Assembly: GCA_964016875.1 (NCBI GenBank)
Contig: OZ024724.1
Span: 8,294,501-8,358,500, forward strand
Origin: Fallopia convolvulus
Taxonomy: Eukaryota; Streptophyta; Magnoliopsida; Caryophyllales; Polygonaceae
Reading direction: 5' to 3'
Length of the DNA stretch: 64,000 nucleotides
Shown: piece after piece, positions 33,454 through 46,402 of the stretch
How positions within the stretch are numbered: position 1 is the first letter of the stretch
Layout of the letters: the number at the start of each line of letters is the position of its first letter
Notes under the pieces: generated by a model
Databases searched by the model: none
What the model was told of the DNA's origin: nothing
The model's input: only the letters and a program-made list of their open reading frames with translations
Translations under genes and position numbers: made by a program

Positions 33454-35461
33454 TGTAACAAAACACAATTACAATCACAATAGAAGTATGAAAGTAGGCA
33501 AACAATTATAGTCAAATGTGAACTCATCCAAGAAACGTCAATAAGGATATTAGCAACAAGTGAAAATATATTACCAAAGCACACATAATCACGACATACA
33601 TCCTCTTAGGTCATCACTCAAGCATTTTAGACATTCCAAACAAAATCCATCAAATATAATAGCAATCTAGTGTCATCCTCCATATATGGCACCCTCCGGC
33701 CTCTCATCTAAGGCGCACGGTCAGGCTGCGTCCTATACCCGTGTCCATTCCCCCATTCACCCTTCTTTCCCCGGCTAAACCTCTACTAGAGCGTTTGCCA
33801 AATCAATTTATTTTATTCAATTTTTAGAAGGGGATTCCTTCCAGCCGCATGATCATGCCCGGGGGCCTCTTCCTCCTCAACGTACCCACACCCATGACAA
33901 TACCGGTGGAGCCCAGTGCACGCATAACGAAAACATTTAAAAGCGATTTCTATAATTTCAAGTATATATATAAGCACGTAATATGGAATCATTCCAAAAT
34001 AAGGGCTACACATTATTTTTACTCGTTCAACGCATAACGAGTCGTAAACTAAGTAAGTCGGCGAGCGACTTACCTCGAAGGCGAGACACAACACGTAGCG
34101 GAAGAAAGGAAGTCCGAACAAGTCACGCACGAACGTTATTGAATCCTAATCATTCAATAACCAAAACTATAATACACGAAGAGAAGTGCAATACAAAACT
34201 TAACGCCCTAAAGGCTAAAAGCTCTTTCTAAGCGATAAAGGTTAACATCATCGAGTTTAGGTGAGCACTTACAATTTCCAACCCAACCCATATATCCTTA
34301 TCACCCCTTCGATTCCAACCTAATTTACTAGTTACTAGCACCTTTCAAAAGTGACACTCTTACAAAGGATTTCCTTAATTAATGTGTTAGTATTTAACCT
34401 ACTAATTGAGGTTAACATATTCAAACAAAACCACAACCATTTAAATATCCGCAACCAAATGAAGAATAAACAATTTCTTTAACCACACCACATTACAAAT
34501 TCAAATTCAGTAGCCACATCCAACATCAATGACAACGTTCACCAACAGTAGACTAATGAGTCAACAAAACCCACCAAGCTTGACCGAAAACACCCAACAA
34601 CAATTGAAGTTTTCTTCTCCATGGCAGACACTAAAATTGACCACAAGTTCGACCTGATCGACTTTATCGAGTTAAACCATAAACCCATCAAACTCAATTA
34701 TGAACAACGACTAGACAGACTCCCAAGAAAACAACATGTATTGATAAAATTGAACGAGAACGAATTCGAGCAAGGGTCACAACCTTCGATCTTCTATTTG
34801 ACAACGAGAATTGAGTACATGTGTCAATCTTCACAAGGCTGTCGATCGTTGACGGCGACAACGACCAACGACAGTGAATGACGAACAACAAGAGAGGAGA
34901 TGACGACTTGAACAGAGGAGGAATTTACGACGACGACGACTTGCTCTAGGGCTCGCGACGACTGGATTCTCCGAGTTTGACGACGTTCAGAGGAGGGGTC
35001 GACCGCTTGAGTGCGCGCTAGCTAAAGGGACAGACTCGCGGTGGCCTTGGCTTCGCTGAGGTCGGCGGTGTCTTCCCCGGTTTGGAACGTTTGACCAGAG
35101 GCGATAAACGAAACGAGCAAGGAGGTCGAAAGTGGAGATCGGGAGAGGAATAGATAAAGGAAGCAAGCGATTTGGGTGAGCGAGAGAATGAACCAGAGGG
35201 ATCCGTGAGAGGCGGCGACGAGGGGTTGGAGAAGATGAACAGTTGTCCTCTCCCAAATGCTAGGGATTGAAGGAAGGAAACGGAGGAAGGGAATGGGCCT
35301 CAGCCCAATGGAAGAAATAAAAAAAAGGAAGGCCCAATGGAAGAAATTAAAAAGGAGGAGAAGGAAGCAAAGTTGGCCCAATTTATAGGCCAAAAATTGT
35401 TCATGAATTCTATAGCGCTCTAGTTTATAAACATGACCGGAATACGGGCTCGGGCATTACA
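33454..35461 (-). repeat. 3' LTR of the Tekay-like Gypsy element
   Basis: 2008 bases, TGTAATGCCCGAGCCCGTAT...TTTTGTTACA in minus sense. It matches 41255-43315 closely, but lacks about 53 bases near its 3' end. Small frames inside (e.g. 34621-34881) are shared by both LTRs and are not genes. Confidence 0.88.
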
Positions 35462-35475
35462 TATACCCCCACTTA
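35462..35475 (-). other. Polypurine tract of the Gypsy element
   Basis: Minus-sense AAGTGGGGGTATA directly before the 3' LTR; it primes plus-strand DNA synthesis. Confidence 0.7.
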
Positions 35476-35834
35476 AAGAAAGTTTCGTCCTCGAAACTCA
35501 AGTAATGATAAGTTATCATACAAGTAAGGATGGGGATTGGTTAAAGTCTCACAAATCCCCACCCGTTAACGTAGGTTCGTCCTCGAACCATTTCATAACG
35601 ACCACAACAACGGAAGTAAGTTTATATCAAATGAAAGAAGTTCTTCCAGAGCATATACTCAGCATAATATCTACTCTAACATGTAAAAGAATCATTGAAC
35701 CTACAAAAGCAACCAAGTAATCAAGCACAAGCAAATGATCGCCCAAGCAATCCACAAGTAAGCAACATGCAACCAAGCAAATTAACAATCAAACAATTTA
35801 AGGTGTTAGATACGATGCAAGAAAAGTTCAAGTA

Positions 35835-38800
35835 CTAACCATTCCTTACGGACTCCATCAACTTAGAGTATAACTCAGGATAACTCTCTTGTATACTTGC
35901 CTCGGTCTCCCAAGTAGCCTCCTCAACTCCACGCCTAGACCATTGCACTAAGACTAGAGGAATCTCTTTGTTTCGTAATTTCTTCATTCGACGATCCAAG
36001 ATAGCTATTGGTTGTTCCACAAAAGTGTGGTCTGGATCGATTCTCAACTGTTCATAACTAAGCTTGTGGTTGGGATCGGGAACGTATTGTCTTAGTTGAG
36101 ACACATGAAAAACGGGATGAACTCCTTCCAAGGATGGAGGAAGCGCCAAGCGGTAGGCCAACTCCCCGACCCTCTCTAGGATCTCAAAAGGTCCGACGTA
36201 GCGAGGACTCAACTTCCCTTTAATCCCAAATCTTCGTACCCCTCGAGTAGGTGAAACCCTCAACCACACATGTGCACCAACATCAAATTCTAAGGGTCGC
36301 CTTCGTTTATCAGCATAAGACTTTTGACGGCTTTGAGCGGCTAGCATGCGTTCTCTTATCAAAGCAATTTTATCAACTGTCTCCTGGATCACTTGGGGTA
36401 TCTCACCCACTCTGTCAGAGGTGTCATCCCAACAAAGTGGCGTTTGACACTTCCGACCATACAACGCCTCATAAGGAGCCATCTGAATCGAGGCGTGCCA
36501 ACTGTTATTGTATGCGAACTCCACCAACTCTAAATTCTCTGACCAACCACCACCCCAGTCTAGGACACAAGCTCTTAGCATATCTTCAAGCGTTTGAATT
36601 GTCCTCTCTGACTGTCCATCTGCTTGCGGGTGGTAAGCTGTCGTGAAATGCAGTCTTGTACCCAACGCTTGGTGCACCTGGTGCCAGAATTTCGATGTAA
36701 AGCGACCATCTCGGTCGGATACAATTGTTTTTGGTACTCCATGTAGTCTCACTATCTGCTTTACAAACACATCCACTAGTTTAGGAACCGGCCATGTCTC
36801 CCTAATCGGTAGGAAACATGTCGTTTTCGTTAGTCTGTCCACTACTACCTAGATGGCATCATGACCTTGACTGATGCGCAAACCTGTGACAAAGTCCATA
36901 GATATGTCTTCCCACTTCCATTCTGGAATGGAGAGGGGTTGGAGCATCCCTCCCGGTCTCTGGTGTTCTATCTTAACTTGTTGACAAATCTGGCATCTTG
37001 CTACAAACTTGGCCACATCAGGTTTCAGGCCATCCCACCAGTAATGTTGCTTGAGATCCTTGTACATCTTACTTGCTCCTGGATGTATTGAATAGAGCGT
37101 AGCATGTGCCTCTTGAAGGATTTTCTGTCTCATCTCTTGATCACGGGGTACACATACTCTCCCATTCAACCTCAAAATCCCATCTCGGATTTCAAAACCG
37201 GGTGCTTCACCTTGACGCACCTTTTGACACAAGTCTTGAATCATCGAGCAAGCCCCTTGCTTTTGACGGATCTCTTCTATCAAACTAGGTCGGCAATCCA
37301 AGGAACACAACTGGCCTTGATATCTTTGAATCCATACTTCAATCCCATTCTTGATCAAATCCCTTTGCAACGCGGGTTGAGCAGTCAGGTGAGACAACAT
37401 CTGCTCTTGGGATGATTTCCTACTGAGTGCGTCAACGACGACATTTGCCTTGCCTAGGTGATAAAGGATCTCCATATCATAATCCTTAATCAGTTCAAGC
37501 CATTTGCGTTGCCTCATATTGAGTTCTCGCTGAGTGAAAATGTACTTGAGACTCTTATGGTCTGTTAAAATTTGGCAAGTTGTCCCATACAGATAGTGTC
37601 GCCAAATCTTCAAGGCGTGGATCACAGCCGCTAACTCTAGGTCGTGTGTCGGGTAATTTAGTTCATGAGTCTTAAGTTGTCTAGAAGCATAAGCAATTAC
37701 CCGATCCTTCTGCATTAACACACAACCCAAGCCAAGTTTCGATGCATCACTGTAGACCACATACCCTTCCGAGCCTTGAGGAAGTGCTAAGATGGGTGCA
37801 GAAGTTAGCCTTCTTTTCAACTCTTCAAAGCTTCTCTGGCAAGCCTTTGTCCATGTAAACTTGGTAGTCTTCCTGAGTAAATTGGTCAACGATTGAGCTA
37901 TCTTTGAGAAACCTTCGACAAACCTCCTATAATATCCTGCTAGTCCCAAGAAACTGCGTACTTCCTTTACATTCTGGGGAGGTTGCCAAGATGCTACGGT
38001 TTCAATTTTCATTGGATCAACTTTCACTCCATCCGCAGAGACGACATGCCCTAGGAATGTGACCTCAGGCAACCAAAATTCGCACTTTGAAAGCTTGGCA
38101 AATAAACGGTGTTGTCTTATAACTCCCAACACAACCCTTAGATGATTAGCATGCTCATCTTGGCTCCGAGAGTAAACCAAGATATCATCAATGAACACTA
38201 CCACAAATTGATCCAAGTATTCAATAAAAATCTTGTTCATCAACTCCATGAACACTGCTGGAGCATTTGTCAAACCGAACGGCATCACTACAAACTCGTA
38301 GTGTCCATATCGTGTCCGAAATGCCGTCTTAGGAATGTCTTCATCTCGAATCCTCAATTGATGATAGCCAGACCTCAAGTCAATTTTGGAGAACACCACT
38401 GCTCCTTGCAATTGGTCCAGCAAATCATCGATACGTGGAAGTGGATACTTGTTCTTGATAGTGATTCGGTTCAGTTCTTTGTAATCAATGCACAACCTCA
38501 TTGATCCATCCTTCTTTCTTACAAAAAGTACTGGAGCACCCCAAGGCGATGCACTAGGACGAATGAAGCCTTTTTCTGCCAACTCTTCAAGTTGTTTTTT
38601 CAACTCTTGCATCTCTATTGGTGCCATACGATAAGGAGCTCGTGAAACAGGTCTTGTTCCCGGCTCTAGCTCGATGCTAAAATCTACCTCTCTGTGAGGC
38701 GGAAGCCCCGAAAACTCCTCAGGAAAAACATCCTTGAATTCTCGCACAATAGGAATGTCCTCGAGTCTCGGACTATCCTTGGTTTCTTGAAGGGCATAGC

Positions 38801-40703
38801 ACCAATACCCTACACAACCCTCATTCAACAACTTGACAACTTTCATAGCATTAATCACCATCCCAGACTTCTTAGGGTCATGCCCCCAAAACACGTGTTG
38901 CGTTCCATCATTAGCGGTTACTATCACTGTACGACTATGAATATCTAGAACATCTTTGTATCTAGTCATCCAATCCATACCTAGAATTACATCATCATTT
39001 GGCAAGGCCATGACGATGAAATCTGTAAGCCAATCCTTATCCCCAATGCGAATTGGACATTGAAGGATTTCTTTGTTCCCACTTATCTTACTACCATCCG
39101 GCAAACACACAACAAAGTGAGTACCCACAGAACAAGTCAAATGCAATCTATCTACGCATGCAGTTGCAATAAAAGAATGAGTAACACCAGTATCAAAAAG
39201 AATCTTAACAGGATCAGATCGGATCCAAATCGTACCTGTAGTTGTCGGAGCATTTGGATCTTCAGCTCTTCTCATCTCGAACACACGAGGTGGGTGGTTG
39301 GCTCCAGAACCCCCAACTGTGCTACCACGACCTCTTCCACGACCTTGACCTGGCATAATATAAGTCTGAGGGGTAGGTTGTGATCGATTTCCTCCAGTTG
39401 GCCTAGAAGTAGGTGAGGACCCCTGAGATGGAGCAACCCCTTTGTTGCGACAGACTTCAGCACGGTGACCCTTTTCTCCGCAAGTAAAGCAAGTTATCGG
39501 TGGTCGGGGACAAACACTCCTCAGATGATTATGGCTTCCACAGTTGAAGCACTGCTTTTGTCCCATTGCACCACCCGACCGTTGAGATGGGTCGTGTTGG
39601 TTCTGCCTCATGCCCGAGTTGTTACCCCCCTGAGGCATGGAACTCGGCCTCCCATCACCCCTGAATCCTATTGCAGTCTTTTGCCTCTTGCCACTACCTT
39701 GGGTGACATCCGATCGCTTGTAAGCTGGGTGTGCCATCTCGTAAGCCATTGCCTTGTTCTGGTACTCTCTCAAGGTAGAGCATTCGAACCCAGCTACATA
39801 CTGCCTAATCTTTGGTCTCATCCTCTTAGCAAAAGCATGAATGCGTTGTTTCTCTGTGGTCACAGTGTCAGCCACATAAGTTAAATCTCTCTGAAACTTC
39901 AGGGCAGCTTCTGACACTGAAATGTTCTCAGGCTTTGCATCAGCAAACTCTTGAGCTCGAGCATCCCTTACAGCAGTAGGGCAGAACTCATCTATCAACA
40001 TCTTAGAAAATTCTTCAAAGTTCACTTCGTGGTCCAAAATCTGTAGAGACCACCAATTAAAAGCATTATCTCTAAGCAAACTCTAAGCTAGCGACACCTT
40101 TCGATCCTCTGGTGCCTTGATCGTGTTCAGAGTTGAAGTGACTTGCCTCAACCAAAGCTCCACGTCCTTCTCATGAGCTCCATTGAAAAACGGAAGTTTC
40201 ATGTAACTGAACTCACGTAGCCACTTGTCGGGTCTAGAGTCTTGACGACCACTTTCAACTCGAACTGACTCTTTAGATACTTCTTGAATGGGTTGGTGCG
40301 GTCTTTGAATATCAGGCACCCTAGGTGGGGGTGCTGGTGGAACTGACATCCTAGAATGGGATGCTCTCACAGCGGACCCTTGGGGGTTTGGTACCCTTGA
40401 ACCAAACAGATGGGAAGCGGCAGCGACGGGGTTTGGTACTTGACCACCCCCAAAAAGAACTTGCAAAAAGGACAGAACTTGTTCTTGGACCAAAGACTGT
40501 AGCCCCGGTGGACCAGCGGGAGGTGCCTCTGCAGCTGGAGCAACTGGCGGCTCTTGAACATTGACATTAGCTTCAGACCTAGGCCCTACAGGCTCTTGGC
40601 CTCCAAATCTAGCATTACTCAGCACAACATCGGGTCCATCAACACCTAGCCCCGGATTAGCATTTCTGACTGGTCCCAGACTCTCTGCAGTTCCCTCAGC
40701 CAA
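35835..40703 (-). pseudogene. Gypsy (Tekay/chromovirus-like) gag-pol polyprotein with two in-frame stops
   Basis: One frame of about 1620 codons is broken only by TAG at 40083-40085 (in gag) and TAG at 36849-36851 (in integrase, within ..GHDAI*VVVDRLTK). Order on the minus strand: gag; two CCHC zinc knuckles (CFNCGSHNH, CFTCGEKGH, about 39560-39450); protease with DTGVTHSF (about 39200-39170); reverse transcriptase with VVFIDDILVYS (about 38200); RNase H; integrase with the HHCC zinc region (about 37090-36980) and catalytic core; and a C-terminal chromodomain-like segment (LVQWSRRGVEEATWE, about 35960-35890). The chromodomain and order identify a chromovirus, probably Tekay/Del. The protease reads DTGVT where DSGAT/S is usual. 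Otherwise well preserved, so the insertion is young. Confidence 0.92.
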
Positions 40704-41254
40704 GGGATTAACACGAGGCTCAACAGTAACTCCTCTTCCTCTACCTCTAGGTCTTCCTCTACCTCGAAGTTCGACAGTAACTCCTCTTCCTCTACCTCTA
40801 GGGTCACAAGGTGGTAGGCCTCACAATGGGCCTACCAGAACAAGCTGACAACAATAGACTGTAATGGACCTTGCAACAAAAGCACTGCGAGTAAATTCAA
40901 ATAAATCATCCAAATTAGATATTCAAAAATTCATGTCATAAACCATATGCATGCAAGAGCCCAAAATCTATAAGACGTGACAACAAGACGTCAAAGCTAG
41001 TCTAAGGTCCAAACCATCAACGCACATACTCCCAAAAAGACTCATAGTTCAAGCATCACTCCCAATCTAAGAAAAACCAAAAGACTAGAGTACTAAAGTC
41101 AATCCTCTACGACTCGACACGTCAAGACCGAGCTCCACCATCCGGGATGCAACCTCCTGGCACATTTTCCATGTTGGAATCCTTACCTAAAAACGCCATA
41201 AATTGATCACATTAGCCTACGGTCCCGATATGGGCTAAACAAGTAAATCAAACA

Positions 41255-43315
41255 TGTAACAAAACATTTTTAGTAAACTAAACTTGCATATATCCATATA
41301 CTTAAAGATACACACACAATTACAGTCACAATAGAAGTATGAAAGTAGGCAAACAATTATAGTCAAATGTGAACTCATCCAAGAAACGTCAATAAGGATA
41401 TTAGCAACAAGTGAAAATATATTACCAAAGCACACATAATCACGACATACATCCTCTTAGGTCATCACTCAAGCATTTTAGACATTCCAAACAAAATCCA
41501 TCAAATATAATAGCAATCTAGTGTCATCCTCCATATATGGCACCCTCCGGCCTCTCATCTAAGGCGCACGGTCAGAGCGCGTCCTATACCCGTGTCCATT
41601 CCCCCATTCACCCTTCTTTCCCCGGCTAAACCTCTACTAGAGCGTTTGCCAAATCAATTTATTTTATTCAATTTTTAGAAGGGGGTTCCTTCCAGCCGCA
41701 TGATCATGCCCGGGGGCCTCTTCCTCCTCAACGTACCCACACCCATGACCATACCGGTGGAGCCCAGTGCACCCATAACGAAAACATGTAAAAGCGATTT
41801 CTATAATTTCAAGAATATATATAAGCACGATATGGAATCATTCCAAAATAAGGGCTACACATTATTTTTACTCGTTCAACGCATAACGAGTCGTAAACTA
41901 AGTAAGTCGGCGAGCGACTTACCTCGAAGGCGAGACACAACACGTAGCGGAAGAAAGGAAGTCCGAACAAGTCACGCACGAACGTTATTGAATCCTAATC
42001 ATTCAATAACCAAAACTATAATACACGAAGAGAAGTGCAATACAAAACTTAACGCCCTAAAGGCTAAAAGCTCTTTCTAAGCGATAAAGGTTAACATCAT
42101 CGAGTTTAGGTGAGCACTTACAATTTCCAACCCAACCCATATATCCTTATCACCCCTTCGATTCCAACCTAATTTATTAGTTACTAGCACCTTTCAAAAG
42201 TGACACTCTTACAAAGGATTTCCTTAATTAATGTGTTAGTATTTAACCTACTAATTGAGGTTAACATATTCAAACAAAACCACAACCATTTAAATATCGC
42301 AACCAAATGAAGAATAAACAATTTTTTTAACCACACCATATTACAAATTCAAATTCAGTAGCCACATCCAACATCAATGACAACGTTCACCAACAGTAGA
42401 CTAATGAGCCAACAAAACCCACCAAGCTTGACAGAAAACACCCAACAACAATTGAAGTTTTCTTCTCCATGGCAGACACTAAAATTGACCACAAGTTCGA
42501 CCCGATCGACTTTATCGAGTTAAACCATAAACCCATCAAACTCAATTATGAACAACGACTAGACAGACTCCCAAGAAAACAACATGTATTGATAAAATTG
42601 AACGAGAACGAATTCGAGCAAGGGTCACAACCTTCGATCTTCTATTTGACTGTGAGAATTGAGTACATGTGTGAATCTTCACAAGGCTGTCGATCGTTGA
42701 CGGCGACGGCGACCAACGACAGTGAATGATGAACAACGAGAGAGGAGATGACGACTTGAACAGAGGAGGAATTTACGACGACGACGACTTGCTCTGGGGC
42801 TCGCGACGACGACTGGATTCTCCGAGTTTGACGACGTTCAGAGGAGGGGTCGATCGCTTGAGCGCGCGCTAGTTAAAGGGACAGGCTCGCAGTGGCCTTG
42901 GCTTCGCTGAGGTCGGCGGTGTCTTCCCCGGTTTGGAACGTTTGACCAGAGGCGATAAACGAAACAAGCAAGGAGGTCGAAAGTGGAGATCGGGAGAGGA
43001 ATAGAGAAAGGAAGCCAGTGAGTTGGGTGAGCGAGAGAATGAACCAGAGGGATCCGTGAGAGGCGGCGACGAGGGGTTGGAGAAGATGAACAGTTGTCCT
43101 CTCCCAAATGCTAGGGATTGAAGGAAGGAAACGGAGGAAGGGAATGGGCCTCGGCCCAATGGAAGAAATTAAAAAAAAAGAAAGGCCCAATGGAAGAAAT
43201 TAAAAAGGAAGGAGAAGGAAGCAAAGTTGGCCCAATTTATAGGCCAAAAATTGTTCATGAATTCTATAACGCTCTAGTTTATAAACATGACCGGAATACG
43301 GGGTCGGGCATTACA
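41255..43315 (-). repeat. 5' LTR of the Tekay-like Gypsy element
   Basis: 2061 bases, partner of 33454-35461. By eye, long runs are identical (for example 33990-34290 against the matching part here), showing recent insertion. I could not find a clear tRNA-Met primer-binding site next to its inner border (41254 and below). Confidence 0.88.
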
Positions 43316-43500
43316 CTTTTTTAAGAAGATATTCATTAAGCATGTTGCACCACATCCTTCCAAATTGTTTTAGACCATATAATGATCTTTGCAATTTTAT
43401 AGAAAACATTTCCTGGGATTTTGCTTTATGTGCCTCGGGTAGTTTTAATCCTTTAGGAACTTTCATGTAAATATCACAATCAAGTGAACCATATAAATAT
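43316..43500 (-). pseudogene. Copia reverse transcriptase, middle piece
   Basis: The minus-sense frame gives YLYGSLDCDIYMKVPKG, then SIKLQRSLYGLKQFGRMW and NEYLLKK, standard Copia RT motifs. It lies between the Gypsy 5' LTR and the solo LTR and joins in frame to the RT piece beyond 46403. Confidence 0.85.
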
Positions 43501-46397
43501 TGTAATAACTGTGATTTTTGAGGATATTTTTGAATTTTCTCGGATATCCTCTTAACCTTTTTGTCCGTTTTAACGCTTAATCCAATATTTTTGTCGGAAT
43601 ATAAATCCTAGAAAATTCTTGGTGACATCCTAAAATCACAAAGAAATGATTTTATGGACCGGTGTGAGTTCTAGGATTTTTCAGTGAAAAAAGAATATTT
43701 ATTGGATAAGCCGTCTTTTTAATTATGTATCGGAAAGGATTTAAAATGCGAAACGAAAGCCTTAAAAATTAAGGGTAGCAAGATAAAATCATGGAAAATT
43801 GGTTTTATTAGTCTACATAATTTTTGGGACGTTTTTCATTTAATAAGTTTTTCCACCCGAGGTACATAATTTTACCGCTTTAACACGAGTCCCGTTTCGA
43901 GACGGGTTTGGATTTAATACCATCTCTTAATAAGGAAGGAACTTGGGAGAATGCATTCTTATCCGTGGCATCTCTTCTTTGCCTTATCCAAATGTCTACT
44001 TTGTTTTTTTTGAAAGGAAAGGAACCGAATTAGGACGGAACGACGGGTTGGAGAAAGAATTCGAACCACCTTCGCCGCCGGCGTCTTCTTCTCCTCTTCT
44101 TCCACCTCCATCACCACTCCACCACCTCCTCTTCTTCTTCATCTTCGGGCTGCTGCAGCCATGTTTATGGAAGGAAAGGAACCTTGGCGGAACGCCGGAC
44201 TAGGGGAGAAGGACATCTCACCGCCGGCTAGCTTCTCGCCTCGCCGTACATCGTCACCGGCGTCCGCTAGCTACTCCGACCACCACCCACCGCAAGGGCT
44301 GCCATCGGGCATCGCCCAGCCACCCTTGGGCTTGGGGATCGAGCCATGATCAAGCCAAACGAGCCATGGGCTCGAGTGAAGGTATATACGATCGAAATTA
44401 ATTAGCGGGCTGATTGCGGAGCCACCGTAAGGGCCTTTTGGTTACGCTTTGCTAATTAAATTTATGGTTTTTATAATCTTGACGTTGATACGGTTCTACA
44501 GGTTTGAACCGCTCGTGAAACGGACGTCTGGATCTTCAGTTATAGCGAATACAAGTTTCGGATACCGATTGGCAAGTAAAGGACTTCGGATAATTACTCG
44601 GGATTCGTTGTTAATCCGTTTGATCCGAGATTTGGTAGTCTTTAAGAGCTGATGCTAATGAAAAATTTTTATTTAGAAAATTGTTTCAAAAGTGAAGCGG
44701 ATAATTAGTTATAATTCCGCCAAGATGGCTCCTTGAAGCATGATAACTAAGGATTTACTATATATCGATATTCGGAAATTAAATCGTTTATCGATTAGGA
44801 AGTTGTAGGATTTGAGAATACAACTAAGAAGTGTTTCTATGAGCTCGTTGCTGAGAAAATCCTTTTGTTATATTTGTCAGAGGGATGATACAGATTACTG
44901 TTGGAATTGCTAAGGACGTCGAGCACGCCTTATAAGGCAAGTGGACGATTCTCTCTTGCGTTATGGTTATTAATGAGGAATTGAATTCCAGTTGATCCTC
45001 ATGTTGGAAATAATTTGTATGTTGAATAAAGTTTGATAGTTTGTTATTTTGTTAGAAATAACGACCATGTCGTTATTGCGGTTTTTGCGCTAGAACTGAA
45101 CTTAGGACCGTTGTATGATTAGCTGTCTCATGCTGAGACATTGCTGTGAAATAAGATAGTAGAGATGGGAGTTTAGACTCCAAGACATCTCTTTAGTGGT
45201 CCTGTATTGAAACACTGTTGCGAAATAGGTAGTCTAGGGGTAGGAGCCGAGTCTCCAATGACCTCTTTATAACAAAATCAGTATTGGGGGGGGGGGGGGC
45301 GTAGCTTGCTAGCGTACCCCAATATTGGAGTCATGACTCATGTCACGCTTCACGTTGAAGGAGAACGATGGTGCACTCTAGCTAAGTGCAATTGAATCTC
45401 GGTCGTTGGCCGAGCACATTTGAAGGATCATGGATGGAATAGGCCCTCTGATCTCGGTTGTTGGTCGAGCATATATAAATGATCATGGATGAAATAGGCC
45501 CTCTGATCTCGGTTGTTGACCGAACTATATAAGAACTATTAAATGGTGCGAATGCACAGATTGAGAGTAATGATAGATAAGTGCGTTGGGCACATTAATG
45601 TACCCGAATGGTTAGTCTATTCGATAACCATTCTTGCTCTCGATTATGAATGATTCTTAATCAAACGTTGATTAAGTCAATCTGGTTAGTCGATGGAGGC
45701 TTTTCAAGATGTTATGTGATTAATATGAATTCCCAACAATTGTTTTTGCTTCTTAAAAGAAACCACAAGCGGTGGTGTTCTCTCTCTTGATTACGCAAGT
45801 CTCCTTCTTTTTCTCTATAAGACTGCTAACTGTTGGATCATAATCCGAGTCTATTCGGATTTTGGATGCCAATATGTTTAGTTACAATCATAAGAACCAA
45901 GTTAGTTTCTCCGCTTGCTAGTCTATCATTAGACTAACCCGTCCATCTTCTTTTCTTTTATATGGTCGGCTGGTGTCCACCGTTGTATACGATACATCAG
46001 ATTCTTCTTGGAAATTGATTCAAGAGGCGGATTCAGATGTTTGAAGCTCTAGAAGTTGAAGAAAGGTTTCCAATGGCTATACTTGAGTGAAGATCATGGT
46101 TGAACTACTTCAAAGTGAAGCTGAGTTTCAGAGATAAGAACTCAAGGAAGACTTGATGAAGATTTTGTTTAAATAGAAGGTTGTTCTATTTATTTATTCT
46201 TTTAAGTTAAGGTCTGTATAAGACCTTTTACGTGTTTTTCCGCTGTAATATTCAACTTAAGTTTGTTAGGTTTTCAAATGGTTTCATTTACCTTGTTTTT
46301 AGTTTGTTCAGTCAGTTTAAAGCCTTGGGTAGCTTCGGTTTAGTCTTAATCGGGGTTACTGGCGATAATACCTCCAGGGTAGGAAGGGGGTGTTACA
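43501..46397. mobile_element. Solo LTR, 2.9 kb, copy 1
   Basis: 2897 bases, TGTAATAACTGTG...GGGGTGTTACA, flanked by a perfect 5-base duplication AATAT (43496-43500, 46398-46402). TG..CA ends and a 5-base duplication define an LTR; no internal region or second LTR is present, so it is a recombination product. A homologous copy lies at 60693-63658. Frames inside (for example 43943-44349, proline/serine-rich) are LTR sequence, not genes. A run of about 13 G occurs at 45286-45299. Confidence 0.88.
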
Positions 46398-46402
46398 AAT
46401 AT

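Larger units (their letters stand above)
33454..43315 (-). mobile_element. Complete Gypsy element nested in Copia
   Basis: LTR, gag-pol, polypurine tract, LTR: 9862 bases. It separates Copia RT (YGLKQFGRMW...EYLLKK at 43499-43317) from Copia RNase H (KILKR... at 33440). No target duplication is visible (TAACA left, CTTTT right). Roughly 100 codons of Copia RT are missing at the junction, so a deletion accompanied or followed insertion. Confidence 0.8.

Noticed and set aside
34621..35393. Frames at 34621-35393 and their twins at 42469-43190
   Set aside because: They occur in both LTRs of the Gypsy element and are therefore LTR sequence, not host genes.
36251..40848. Plus-strand frames opposite the Gypsy polyprotein
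   Set aside because: They are antisense shadows of the gag-pol frame with no domain of their own.
43943..44349. Proline/serine-rich frames as genes
   Set aside because: They fall inside the solo LTR, have no family resemblance, and the second LTR copy lacks equivalent open frames.
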